7,990 bases of DNA from Nitrospirota bacterium (GTDB taxonomy: Bacteria > Nitrospinota > Nitrospinia > Nitrospinales > Nitrospinaceae): assembly GCA_003229345.1 (NCBI GenBank), contig QIDN01000188.1, positions 1 through 7,990 on the forward strand, given 5' to 3'. Position 1 is the stretch's first letter, and each line of letters opens with the position of its first letter. The position numbers and the translations under genes are program-made. Positions 1-6,651 of the stretch are shown here, in pieces. The notes under the pieces are model-generated. The model did no database searches. It was not told the DNA's origin and saw only the letters and a program-made list of their open reading frames with translations.

Positions 1-66
1 CATCCCGGAGAGTGGAAGAATTGCAAATCGGAGGCGGAGTGACCGCCACCAGAGGGGTTGTCCGGG

Positions 67-1272
67 TCATGACCCTGAACCGAAAATCTTATAAACGATC
101 GACGATCCTGCGATGAAGGTTCCAGCCGCCGATCCGAGATTGGCGAAAAAGAAAATCAGGAATACCCGGATCACGCCGTTTTTCCACCACTTAGAAAAAT
201 GAGCGATATCCTCGCGCATCGATTCAAAATCGGCCACCTTGGGTTTCCGGATATAGGATTCTACGATGCCAACCACCATGCCGGCACCGATGGTCGGGTT
301 GAGAGAAGTCAACGGAGCCGCCAGAAACGCCGCCAATATCGAAACCGGATGAGCAAACGCCAATGCGGCCCCCAGGGCGCTCAGCCCGCCGTTGATCACG
401 ATCCATTGGAGAATCAGTTCGGTGCCCAACTCAGGCGACCGCATGTACCCCACCCCGAACATGCTGAGGATAAACAGACCGATCCCCCAGCCGACATAAT
501 ACCCGGTCTTACTGGGCGGTGGCTTGACGTCCAATTCCTCCAACGCTTCTGGTGTGGGGGGATTTTCAAACGCGGGCAACATTCCGATCAAATGCCCGGC
601 GCCCACCATCGCCAGAATATTTTTGGGACCGTCCGGTGATTTTGTCATCTCAATCAATTTTCCGACCATATACTGGTCCCGCTCATCGATCAATACTTTC
701 TTGACGGACGGCAGAACTTCCCCGAACTCCTCAACCAGAGAGTGGAGCATATCGCCTTCCTTGAGGTCTTCAATCTGTTGTTCGGTGACCTCCTCGCCGA
801 TAAATATGCTGGCGATGAGGCTGGAAAACAATTTGAGCTTCTGCCAGAAAGAGACTTCACGATACATACGCTGCAGAGTCGTGGTGATGTCCCGGTCGAT
901 GACCTCCAGCGGTAGCTCGTATTCCGCTGAAAGCTCGATAGCCTTCATCATTTCCTGGCCCGGCTCCACGCCAATTTTTTCGGCGAGACGCTTCTGGTAG
1001 GCGGAAAGGGCCAGATTCACCAAAAGCAGAGTCCCCTTTCCCTGCCGAAGCACCTGGTAAATATCCAGGCTCTTCCACATGGATTTTTGCACCAGATTCT
1101 GAAGACGGGGAGGACACAGTTCAATGGCTATGTGGTCGTATTCGCCTGTCCGGATCTTCTCTTCGACCAGATCGACACTTTTCTGGGAGACATGAGCCGT
1201 CCCCACCAGAGTGATGGCGGTGCCGTTGACGTGAATTGTTTTGACAATATCCTGATTGGAAGCGGCTTCCAC
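67..1272 (-). CDS. TraB/PrgY-family (pheromone-shutdown-like) membrane protein
   Basis: This 401-residue protein has the two-part layout of the TraB/PrgY family. The soluble N-terminal part (about residues 10-235) carries GTAHVS at 24-29, an ELCPPR block at 51-56 and GAGH at 224-227 followed by G230. These are the conserved Gly-His and Glu/Arg positions of the family. The C-terminal part (about 258-398) is strongly hydrophobic, with roughly four or five membrane segments, so the protein should sit in the inner membrane. The family is named after enterococcal proteins that shut down peptide sex pheromones. It is also related to TIKI-type metal-dependent proteases, so a peptidase-like activity is possible, but the substrate in this organism is unknown. 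The start is a GTG preceded by a good purine-rich ribosome-binding site. The gene diverges from uvrB across 212 bases and appears to be transcribed alone. Family assignment is confident; physiological role is not. Confidence 0.88.
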   Translation of the reverse strand: MEAASNQDIVKTIHVNGTAITLVGTAHVSQKSVDLVEEKIRTGEYDHIAIELCPPRLQNLVQKSMWKSLDIYQVLRQGKGTLLLVNLALSAYQKRLAEKIGVEPGQEMMKAIELSAEYELPLEVIDRDITTTLQRMYREVSFWQKLKLFSSLIASIFIGEEVTEQQIEDLKEGDMLHSLVEEFGEVLPSVKKVLIDERDQYMVGKLIEMTKSPDGPKNILAMVGAGHLIGMLPAFENPPTPEALEELDVKPPPSKTGYYVGWGIGLFILSMFGVGYMRSPELGTELILQWIVINGGLSALGAALAFAHPVSILAAFLAAPLTSLNPTIGAGMVVGIVESYIRKPKVADFESMREDIAHFSKWWKNGVIRVFLIFFFANLGSAAGTFIAGSSIVYKIFGSGS

Positions 1273-1275
1273 AAA

Positions 1276-1285
1276 TTCCTTTCCT
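1276..1285 (-). promoter_or_regulatory. Ribosome-binding site of the TraB-family gene
   Basis: Read on the minus strand this is AGGAAAGGAA. The first AGGA lies 9 bases before the GTG start at 1272, the usual spacing. It supports GTG as the true start, with the conserved GTAHVS block about 23 residues in. Confidence 0.6.
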
Positions 1286-1313
1286 GACCCGGCAGGGAGT
1301 ATCGTAAACTATG

Positions 1314-1327
1314 CGAGGGTACACTCG
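1314..1327. promoter_or_regulatory. Imperfect dyad CGAGGGTACACTCG, candidate operator
   Basis: Six of seven base pairs are symmetric (CGAG, central GTAC, CTCG). It lies 42 bases upstream of the TraB-family GTG start, in the divergent region shared with uvrB. The position suits a transcription-factor site for the leftward gene. It matches no LexA consensus I know, and dyads this short also arise by chance. No binding protein is proposed. Confidence 0.2.
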
Positions 1328-1339
1328 ATGAATCCCACC

Positions 1340-1354
1340 GCCCTCAGAGAGGGC
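1340..1354. repeat. Small perfect inverted repeat (GCCCTC / GAGGGC)
   Basis: Two 6-base arms are separated by the 3-base loop AGA, giving a short GC-rich hairpin. No T-run follows on either strand, and both flanking genes point away from it, so it is not a terminator in the usual sense. It may be a binding site, an element in one of the leader RNAs, or chance. Confidence 0.2.
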
Positions 1355-1418
1355 CCTATTTCCATCGCGGGGCTTTAAAACCTGGCGATACGGCGGGCGC
1401 AACAGCTATAAGGGTTCT

Positions 1419-1432
1419 GGCTGTTTACAGCC
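1419..1432. promoter_or_regulatory. Dyad GGCTGT-TT-ACAGCC, candidate operator upstream of uvrB
   Basis: Perfect 6-base arms flank a 2-base centre, 52 bases before the uvrB ATG. It overlaps TTTACA at 1424-1429, which matches the sigma-70 -35 hexamer in five of six bases. The best partner -10 is poor (TAACCT at 1446-1451, 16-base spacer), so the promoter is weakly supported. The arms contain CTGT and ACAG, the half-sites of the E. coli LexA box, but they are 2 bases apart instead of 8, so it is not that box. uvrB is SOS-controlled in many bacteria, so a lineage-specific LexA site here is plausible but unproven. Confidence 0.28.
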
Positions 1433-1464
1433 TTCTAATGTAACATAACCTCATTTTTGTTCAC

Positions 1465-1469
1465 AAGGA
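1465..1469 (+). promoter_or_regulatory. Possible distant ribosome-binding site of uvrB
   Basis: AAGGA is the only purine-rich match upstream of the uvrB ATG, but the 15-base spacing is longer than the usual 5-10. No other in-frame ATG, GTG or TTG lies between the in-frame TAA at 1446-1448 and the ATG at 1485, so the start itself is not in doubt. Initiation may be inefficient or use little Shine-Dalgarno pairing. Confidence 0.35.
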
Positions 1470-1484
1470 CCACATTACCCGGCC

Positions 1485-3476
1485 ATGCAACCTTTCAAGC
1501 TGGTATCAGATTACAGGCCCTCAGGGGATCAACCCCAGGCGATTGAAACTCTGGTGAAGGGGTTCAAGAAGTTCCACGGAGTTCACCAGACCCTACTGGG
1601 GGTGACCGGTTCGGGCAAGACCTATGCGGTGGCCAATGTCGTCGAGCAACTTCAGTGCCCTACCCTGGTGCTGGCTCACAACAAGACACTGGCGGCGCAG
1701 TTGTACAACGAATTCAAGATATTTTTTCCAGATAATGCGATCGGCTACTTCGTCAGCTATTACGATTACTACCAGCCGGAAGCGTATATGCCCACCACGG
1801 ATACCTTCATCGAAAAAGACTCGTCCATCAACGACGAAATCGACAAGATGCGCCACGCCGCGACTCATGCTCTGTTCGAGCGGCGGGATGTGCTGATCGT
1901 TGCCAGCGTTTCCTGCATCTACGGCCTGGGTTCGCCGGAAGCTTACCACGGCATGTTGCTGTTTCTGGAACCGGGAGTGACGATCGAACGGGACCAGGTG
2001 TTGCGTAAACTGGTGGATATCCAGTACAAGCGCAACGATATCGATTTTCAGCGAGGAACCTTCCGGGTGCGGGGAGACGTGGTCGAGGTGCTCCCCGTTT
2101 ACGAGCGCAACGAAGCGATCCGCATCGAGTTTTTCGGCGATGAAATTGAAAAGCTCACCTGCTTCGATCCGATCACGCTGAAAACCCTGCGCACACTGGA
2201 GCGTATCGCCATCTATCCCGCCAGCCATTACACCACGCCCAAAGAAAAACGGGAGATGGCGATAGAGAGCATTCAGGAGGAATTGAAAGAACGCATTCAG
2301 TATTTCCGAAGCCAAAACATGCTGATCGAGGCTCAGCGCATCGAGCAACGCACGATGTTCGACTTGGAAATGATCCGCGAAATCGGCTACTGCCAGGGGG
2401 TCGAGAATTATTCGCGCCATCTGATGGGTCGGGAACCGGGAAGCCCCCCTCCGACCCTGCTGGATTATTTTCCCAACGACGCGCTGTTCGTGATCGATGA
2501 AAGCCATGTCACCTTCCCACAACTGAACGGTATGTACAAAGGTGATCGCGCGCGCAAGGAGACATTGATCCGTTACGGTTTCCGCCTGCCCTCGGCGTTC
2601 GACAACCGGCCATTGATGTTTTCCGAATTTGAAAGCCGAAGCAACAACCGTCTTTACACATCCGCCACACCCGGCAAATACGAAATCGAACACTCCGCAG
2701 GCAAGGTCATCGAAATGATCGTCCGGCCGACGGGCCTGGTGGACCCTGCTATTGAGGTGCGACCGGTAACGGGACAAGTAGACGATCTCTTTAACGAAAT
2801 ACAAAAACGCACCGAGCAAAACCAGCGGACGCTGGTCACCACCCTGACCAAACGATTTTCAGAAGACTTGGCCGAACATTTTACGGAAATGGGATTGAAG
2901 GTGAAATACCTGCATTCCGACATCGTGACCATCGAGCGAATGGAAATCATCCGGGAATTGCGGCTGGGCGAATTCGACGCGCTGATAGGAATTAATTTAT
3001 TGCGGGAAGGGTTGGATATTCCCGAGGTTTCTCTAATCGCCATTCTCGACGCAGACAAGGAAGGGTTTTTGCGCTCCACCACCTCGTTGATCCAGACTTC
3101 CGGCAGAGCTGCGCGGCATCTCGACGGGCACGTCATCATGTATGGCGACACCATTACCCGGAGCATGCAAAGTGCCATTGATGAAACTCAACGGCGGCGG
3201 AAGATCCAACTGGAATACAATAAAGTCCATAACATCACCCCTGTCTCCATTAAAAAATCGATCCAGGAATCGCTGATGGGTCTGGAAAAATTTTCAATGG
3301 CGCCCCTGGTTCAGGAGGAAGAGGAGGACTATTTACCGGAAGGGAACGTCGCCGGACGGACAGCCCAGTTGGAGAAACAAATGCACGCCGCAGCTAAAGC
3401 TCTGGAGTTTGAGCGCGCGGCTCAATTGCGGGATCGGATCAAACGGTTACGTGAAAAAGACCTGGGAATTACCTAG
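1485..3476 (+). CDS. uvrB: UvrB, DNA damage-recognition subunit of the UvrABC excinuclease
   Basis: UvrB is loaded by UvrA onto damaged DNA, verifies the lesion with a beta-hairpin and an ATP-driven helicase fold, and recruits UvrC for incision in nucleotide excision repair. At 663 residues the protein is full length. The N-terminus has the family signature around SDYRPSGDQPQAI (8-20). The Walker A motif GVTGSGKT is at 39-46, the tyrosine-rich beta-hairpin (YYDYYQPEAY) is near residues 92-101, and the DESH box is at 338-341. Helicase motif VI is QTSGRAAR at 537-544, and a C-terminal UVR domain that contacts UvrC spans about 628-656. Motif VI reads QTS where QTI is usual, and H545 replaces the usual Asn. 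The start is the first possible codon after an in-frame TAA at 1446-1448. The gene stands alone on the plus strand, and its TAG overlaps the end of the convergent PilZ gene. Confidence 0.98.
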   Translation: MQPFKLVSDYRPSGDQPQAIETLVKGFKKFHGVHQTLLGVTGSGKTYAVANVVEQLQCPTLVLAHNKTLAAQLYNEFKIFFPDNAIGYFVSYYDYYQPEAYMPTTDTFIEKDSSINDEIDKMRHAATHALFERRDVLIVASVSCIYGLGSPEAYHGMLLFLEPGVTIERDQVLRKLVDIQYKRNDIDFQRGTFRVRGDVVEVLPVYERNEAIRIEFFGDEIEKLTCFDPITLKTLRTLERIAIYPASHYTTPKEKREMAIESIQEELKERIQYFRSQNMLIEAQRIEQRTMFDLEMIREIGYCQGVENYSRHLMGREPGSPPPTLLDYFPNDALFVIDESHVTFPQLNGMYKGDRARKETLIRYGFRLPSAFDNRPLMFSEFESRSNNRLYTSATPGKYEIEHSAGKVIEMIVRPTGLVDPAIEVRPVTGQVDDLFNEIQKRTEQNQRTLVTTLTKRFSEDLAEHFTEMGLKVKYLHSDIVTIERMEIIRELRLGEFDALIGINLLREGLDIPEVSLIAILDADKEGFLRSTTSLIQTSGRAARHLDGHVIMYGDTITRSMQSAIDETQRRRKIQLEYNKVHNITPVSIKKSIQESLMGLEKFSMAPLVQEEEEDYLPEGNVAGRTAQLEKQMHAAAKALEFERAAQLRDRIKRLREKDLGIT

Positions 3477-4134
3477 AGGACCGGGGCCGGTCGCCACGCC
3501 GCCGTTCCCCCATACGCGTTCCCATGAATTCGCGCAGAATTTTGTCCTGCGCCGGGGAAAGCTTGGAAAATTCGAGGCCGGTGACGAACGGCTCACTTTT
3601 GCTCCCAGGGTTCTTGCGAACATTGCGTACCTGGGCTTTCACATTGGATAATTCCCCAAAATTGAGATCGACGGTGAGGCGAAGGTTATCCCCTTTGGTC
3701 AACCGCTGGGAATGCGTGACCAGGGCTCCGGAAAGGCTCAGGTCGCGGATAGTTCCGGTCAACATCTTTTCCGAGGTTTCATCTTCAACAGAAAATGAGA
3801 ATTGAAAATTAGCCTTGTGCCGATTATTCTTCCTCAACTTGTAGCTGGTAAAACTTTTTGGATATTCCAATACCATGAGGCGAACCGGTTGAGCCACGGC
3901 ATGCAACACCAATGTTTTGAAATCGAAATAAGTCCCCTCAGAAGTGAAACTCAGGCTACACCCGGTGAGGGGAGCAATCTTCACAAGATCTCCCTGGAAG
4001 TGTGGATAATCCACGATAAGGTATTCATCTTCCACCCAACCACGAAGAGTCACCCGGTATTTCTCGCCCCGCACGGTGGCTTGGATCCTCTTGCCCAGAG
4101 ACAGATGCAGTCCCGTTTTGGTAACCGTTTTCAT
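3469..4134 (-). CDS. PilZ-domain protein, probable cyclic-di-GMP receptor (YcgR-like layout)
   Basis: This 221-residue soluble protein has no signal peptide or membrane segment. The C-terminal half carries both PilZ signatures for binding cyclic di-GMP: RKNNR (RxxxR) at 101-105 and DLSLSG (D/N-x-S-x-x-G) at 131-136. Residues 1-95 look like the beta-rich N-terminal domain that precedes PilZ in YcgR-type proteins, which act on flagellar motors or other partners. The last 15 or so residues are very basic, with seven arginines after about residue 206. The ATG start has GAAGG 9 bases upstream. The gene lies 114 bases downstream of mrdA on the same strand, so it could be the last gene of the shape operon or have its own promoter. 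An extended -10-like TGTAAGAAT (4175 to 4167, minus) and an upstream A8 tract are visible, but no -35. Its last two codons and stop overlap the uvrB end. Ligand binding is inferred from the motifs; the target is unknown. Confidence 0.85.
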   Translation of the reverse strand: MKTVTKTGLHLSLGKRIQATVRGEKYRVTLRGWVEDEYLIVDYPHFQGDLVKIAPLTGCSLSFTSEGTYFDFKTLVLHAVAQPVRLMVLEYPKSFTSYKLRKNNRHKANFQFSFSVEDETSEKMLTGTIRDLSLSGALVTHSQRLTKGDNLRLTVDLNFGELSNVKAQVRNVRKNPGSKSEPFVTGLEFSKLSPAQDKILREFMGTRMGERRRGDRPRSSR

Positions 4135-4143
4135 ATCAACCCG

Positions 4144-4148
4144 CCTTC
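4144..4148 (-). promoter_or_regulatory. Ribosome-binding site of the PilZ gene
   Basis: GAAGG on the minus strand lies 9 bases before the ATG at 4134, normal spacing. It supports the 221-residue start and shows that the gene can be translated independently of mrdA. Confidence 0.6.
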
Positions 4149-4221
4149 AGTCCAGCACAATACTCCATTCTTACAAAATCGGCACAAACAGGTTACTATC
4201 TTTAGTTTTTTTTAGGCGATC

Positions 4222-4258
4222 CGGGACATTTTATTTCAAGCAATGTGTTCATGTCCCG
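4222..4258 (-). repeat. Inverted repeat spanning the mrdA stop codon
   Basis: Eight-base perfect arms (CGGGACAT at 4222-4229 and ATGTCCCG at 4251-4258) enclose a 21-base spacer. The mrdA TGA stop (4251-4249, read leftward) begins at the inner edge of the first-transcribed arm. In the leftward transcript the hairpin would be followed by GATCGCC and an A-run, not a U-run, so it is not a standard intrinsic terminator. It might protect the 3' end of the mrdA message or affect read-through into the PilZ gene. A repeat of this size with a free loop length is expected a few times by chance in 8 kb. Confidence 0.25.
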
Positions 4259-6126
4259 CTCCCCGGCGTTTCCCGGTCTTCTTCGGAAGGAATCTGGGGG
4301 TAGTATTTGTTGTAAGTTTCAATGATCTGGCGGACGATGGGAGCCGCCGCGGAACCCCCATGTCCGCCATGCTCTACAATGACCGCCACCGCGATTTCCG
4401 GATTCTCGTAAGGCGCATACCCGACGAACCAGGCATGATCGCGGTGTTTGTAGGGAGTCTCCTCATCTTCCTCACTTTTAGGGCTCCTCTTCAGGCGCAC
4501 CACCTGGGCGGTGCCGGTTTTCCCAGCAACTGTTATTTGCTTCAAACGGGCTCGCCAGCCCGTTCCCCGTTTTTCATTGACCACTCCAAAAAGACCTTTT
4601 TGTATTATGGAAAGAGTATCGGGACGACTCTCCAACCTTTTCTCGATACTGGGAAAAATTTCTTTGATCACCCGGCCGTCCTTATCCTTGATCTGCCGCA
4701 CCAAATACGGTCTCAGCACCACTCCCCCGTTAGCTATAGTTGCCAGCAATCGTGCCTGCTGAATGGGAGTCACCAGGTTGAACCCCTGCCCGATGGATGC
4801 AGAAATGGTTTCTCCAGCCAACCATTCTTCCCCTCGGGCTTTTAACTTCCAATCCTTGGTCGGGACCAAACCGGGTTTTTCGCCGATCAAGTTGATTCGG
4901 ATCGGGCTTCCCATTCCCAGCATTTTAGCGTAACGAGCCAACGTATCGATTCCCAACTTGTGGCCGACGGTATAAAAGTAAACGTCGCAGGACTGGACGA
5001 GGGCGTCATGCAAATCAACATCTCCATGTCCCCCCCGCCTCCAACACCGATACAGTCTCCTGCCCAACCGAAAATATCCGGGGCAGAACACCGTATCCTC
5101 CGGCGCCATTACCTGCTCTTCCAAAACCGCATAAGCAGCGACAATTTTGTAGATGGATCCGGGTGGATACTGACCGTCGATGGCCTTGTTCTGTAGCGGG
5201 TGTTCTGTATTAAAAATCAGCTTGCGCCATTCTGCGACCGAAATTCCAGCAGAAAACAGATTGGGGTCGAACGAGGGTTTACTGGCTATGGCGAGGATTT
5301 CACCGGTCTGCACTTTTATTACGACAGCGGAACCGTTAATCGGGGTTTCTTCCGTTCCGGTCATCAATTGCTCAACCACCTTTTGAATTCTCAAATCCAA
5401 TGTCAACTGCAAATGATTTCCGCTTTGAGGAGGACTCTTTCTCAAAATAGCCAACTCCCGCCCCAAAACATCCACCTCGACTTCTTTATATCCTTTCTTG
5501 CCTTGCATATCCTGTTCGAACAGGAATTCGATGCCCTCTTTACCGACGATGTCCCCCATCCGGTATCCGGCTTCTCCCTTCATCAATTTGTCTTTGTTGA
5601 TCTCTCCCAGATAGCCTAAAGCGTGAGCGGCAAGTTCCCCGTAATGATAATCCCTCAAAGGCTCGACTTTTAGATGAATGCCACCCAACGACTGATTGTT
5701 CTCTTCAACGAAGGCCACCTGATCCCTTTGGATATCCGCTTTGATAAGAATATCCAGAAACGGTTGGGATTGCCGTATATCGTTTTTCACTTTTTGGATA
5801 TCAAAATCAATTTTTTCTTTCAGGGCATTCAGCGTTTCACCCAGGTCTTGAACATCCTCCGGAATAATGTACAAATTGAAGGAAGGACGAATAGAAGCCA
5901 GCGTCATTCCATTGCGATCAGTAATTTCGCCGCGATAGGATGGCAGGGAAATCAGGCGTACCCGATTATTTTCCGACAATCCCATAAAATCAGACCCCTT
6001 CAAGACTTGCAGATACCAAACCCGTAATAACAAGACCAAAAAACTTAGGATCACGAGAAGTACGAAAAATTTTATCTTTCTTCGTACGCCATCGGAAAAA
6101 TCGCGGGAATAACGCTCAGTACTCAC
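4249..6126 (-). CDS. mrdA: Penicillin-binding protein 2, elongasome peptidoglycan transpeptidase
   Basis: PBP2 is the class B transpeptidase that cross-links new peptidoglycan during side-wall elongation, working with RodA and the MreBCD scaffold. This 625-residue protein has a short cytoplasmic tail and one membrane anchor at about 18-40. The pedestal (dimerisation) domain begins with RGEITDRNG at 65-73, and the periplasmic transpeptidase domain follows. Its catalytic motifs are complete: S324-I-Y-K327 with the nucleophilic serine, S379-C-D381 (the SxD form normal for PBP2), and K536-T-G538. A conserved EHGGHGG stretch lies near the end. Length is normal for the family. The GTG start overlaps the mreD stop as GTGA and has a strong GGAGGG site 9 bases upstream. 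The usual following gene rodA is absent; a PilZ gene comes next. SpoVD/FtsI-type PBPs are less likely given the mreBCD context. Confidence 0.96.
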   Translation of the reverse strand: MSTERYSRDFSDGVRRKIKFFVLLVILSFLVLLLRVWYLQVLKGSDFMGLSENNRVRLISLPSYRGEITDRNGMTLASIRPSFNLYIIPEDVQDLGETLNALKEKIDFDIQKVKNDIRQSQPFLDILIKADIQRDQVAFVEENNQSLGGIHLKVEPLRDYHYGELAAHALGYLGEINKDKLMKGEAGYRMGDIVGKEGIEFLFEQDMQGKKGYKEVEVDVLGRELAILRKSPPQSGNHLQLTLDLRIQKVVEQLMTGTEETPINGSAVVIKVQTGEILAIASKPSFDPNLFSAGISVAEWRKLIFNTEHPLQNKAIDGQYPPGSIYKIVAAYAVLEEQVMAPEDTVFCPGYFRLGRRLYRCWRRGGHGDVDLHDALVQSCDVYFYTVGHKLGIDTLARYAKMLGMGSPIRINLIGEKPGLVPTKDWKLKARGEEWLAGETISASIGQGFNLVTPIQQARLLATIANGGVVLRPYLVRQIKDKDGRVIKEIFPSIEKRLESRPDTLSIIQKGLFGVVNEKRGTGWRARLKQITVAGKTGTAQVVRLKRSPKSEEDEETPYKHRDHAWFVGYAPYENPEIAVAVIVEHGGHGGSAAAPIVRQIIETYNKYYPQIPSEEDRETPGSGT

Positions 6127-6638
6127 TGCGCGAAACCCTCCAGTAAGGGGAATTTACGTAGTACCCATTTTTTGCTCCAGTTTATAAAAAAGAACAAAAT
6201 GGGCCCGACCAACGCATTGTACATGGCATAAGTCGGGAGTGTGCTGAATAGAAAGCTAAACGGAATTGGGGCTTTGAGAAGCAGGGTCAGGGTCAAATAA
6301 TACACCAAGCCATCGAAGAAAGATGCGGCGAGCAAAATCACGGAGATGGGGACAAACCCGATCACCATCAGCTTATCTTTCAGGGTGGAAAAGGTAAACC
6401 CAATGATGCTTTTGGATAGTGTATTGACCCCCAGCAGGCTTCCGGAAAGGCAATCCTGGATCAAACCGATCGTAAATCCCACCCAAATTCCCCGGTCTCC
6501 TTTAAGAAGAACACCGCAATAAACCGTCAGAATCAGAGCCAGATCCAGAGTCACTCCGCCCACGGAAAAATGACTCATCAGACTGGTCTGAAGAGAAAAC
6601 AGGAGGATAAAAACTACTGTAAAAATACCAACAATCAT
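6123..6638 (-). CDS. mreD: MreD, membrane subunit of the rod-shape complex
   Basis: MreD is a small integral inner-membrane protein that joins MreC and RodZ/RodA/PBP2 in the elongasome. Its biochemical role is not well defined. This copy has 171 residues, almost all in about five or six hydrophobic helices. It carries the family signature G54-F-x2-G58-L-x2-D62-x2-S65-G66-x3-G70, and the N-terminus has the typical QTSL stretch (17-20) after the first helix. It starts 13 bases after the mreC stop and shares four bases with the mrdA start. No clear Shine-Dalgarno sequence precedes its ATG, so it probably relies on translation continuing from mreC. MreD sequences diverge strongly, so the gene order is a large part of the evidence. 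Confidence 0.93.
   Translation of the reverse strand: MIVGIFTVVFILLFSLQTSLMSHFSVGGVTLDLALILTVYCGVLLKGDRGIWVGFTIGLIQDCLSGSLLGVNTLSKSIIGFTFSTLKDKLMVIGFVPISVILLAASFFDGLVYYLTLTLLLKAPIPFSFLFSTLPTYAMYNALVGPILFFFINWSKKWVLRKFPLLEGFAQ
6136..6141 (-). promoter_or_regulatory. Strong ribosome-binding site of mrdA inside mreD
   Basis: GGAGGG on the minus strand lies 9 bases before the mrdA GTG at 6126, within the last codons of mreD. It fixes the GTG start and the 4-base overlap, and suggests PBP2 is translated efficiently in its own right, in contrast to mreC and mreD, which lack clear sites. Confidence 0.65.
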
Positions 6639-6651
6639 GCTGCAACTGATC

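Noticed and set aside
33..47. GGCGG-AGTGA-CCGCC stem downstream of the TraB-family gene as a terminator
   Set aside because: The stem has only five base pairs and no T-run follows on the minus strand.
1..66. Possible gene edge: CAT at 1-3 could be a minus-strand ATG, and two plus-strand frames are open at the left edge
   Set aside because: There is too little sequence, no recognisable motif and no clear ribosome-binding site, so no gene can be supported.
64..75. Perfect 12-base palindrome GGGTCATGACCC at the TraB-family stop codon
   Set aside because: Perfect 12-base palindromes are expected about twice per 8 kb by chance, and most of it is fixed by coding sequence and the stop.
1121..1402. 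A 93-codon minus-strand frame covering part of the divergent intergenic region
   Set aside because: It overlaps the well-supported start of the TraB-family gene in another frame, and its low-complexity basic product resembles no family I know.
1593..2819. A 408-codon open frame on the minus strand inside uvrB
   Set aside because: It lies wholly opposite a full-length uvrB with intact motifs. Its product has no recognisable domain and an odd composition rich in His, Arg, Phe and Val. Long antisense frames are common opposite codon-biased genes.
4167..4195. Possible sigma-70 promoter for pilZ (extended -10 TGTAAGAAT, minus)
   Set aside because: The hexamer 17 bases upstream (TAACCT) barely resembles TTGACA, so it is noted in the gene entry but not called.
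4206..4213. T8 run on the plus strand as an intrinsic terminator tail
   Set aside because: No GC-rich stem precedes it on the plus strand. On the minus strand it is an A-run upstream of pilZ, at most an A/T-rich promoter element.
4243..4845. A 200-codon open frame on the plus strand opposite mrdA
   Set aside because: It overlaps the conserved transpeptidase motifs of PBP2 on the other strand, has no recognisable domain, and no ribosome-binding site was noticed. It is treated as a shadow, as are the similar frames opposite the TraB-family gene (199-639, 524-1000) and uvrB (2654-3178).
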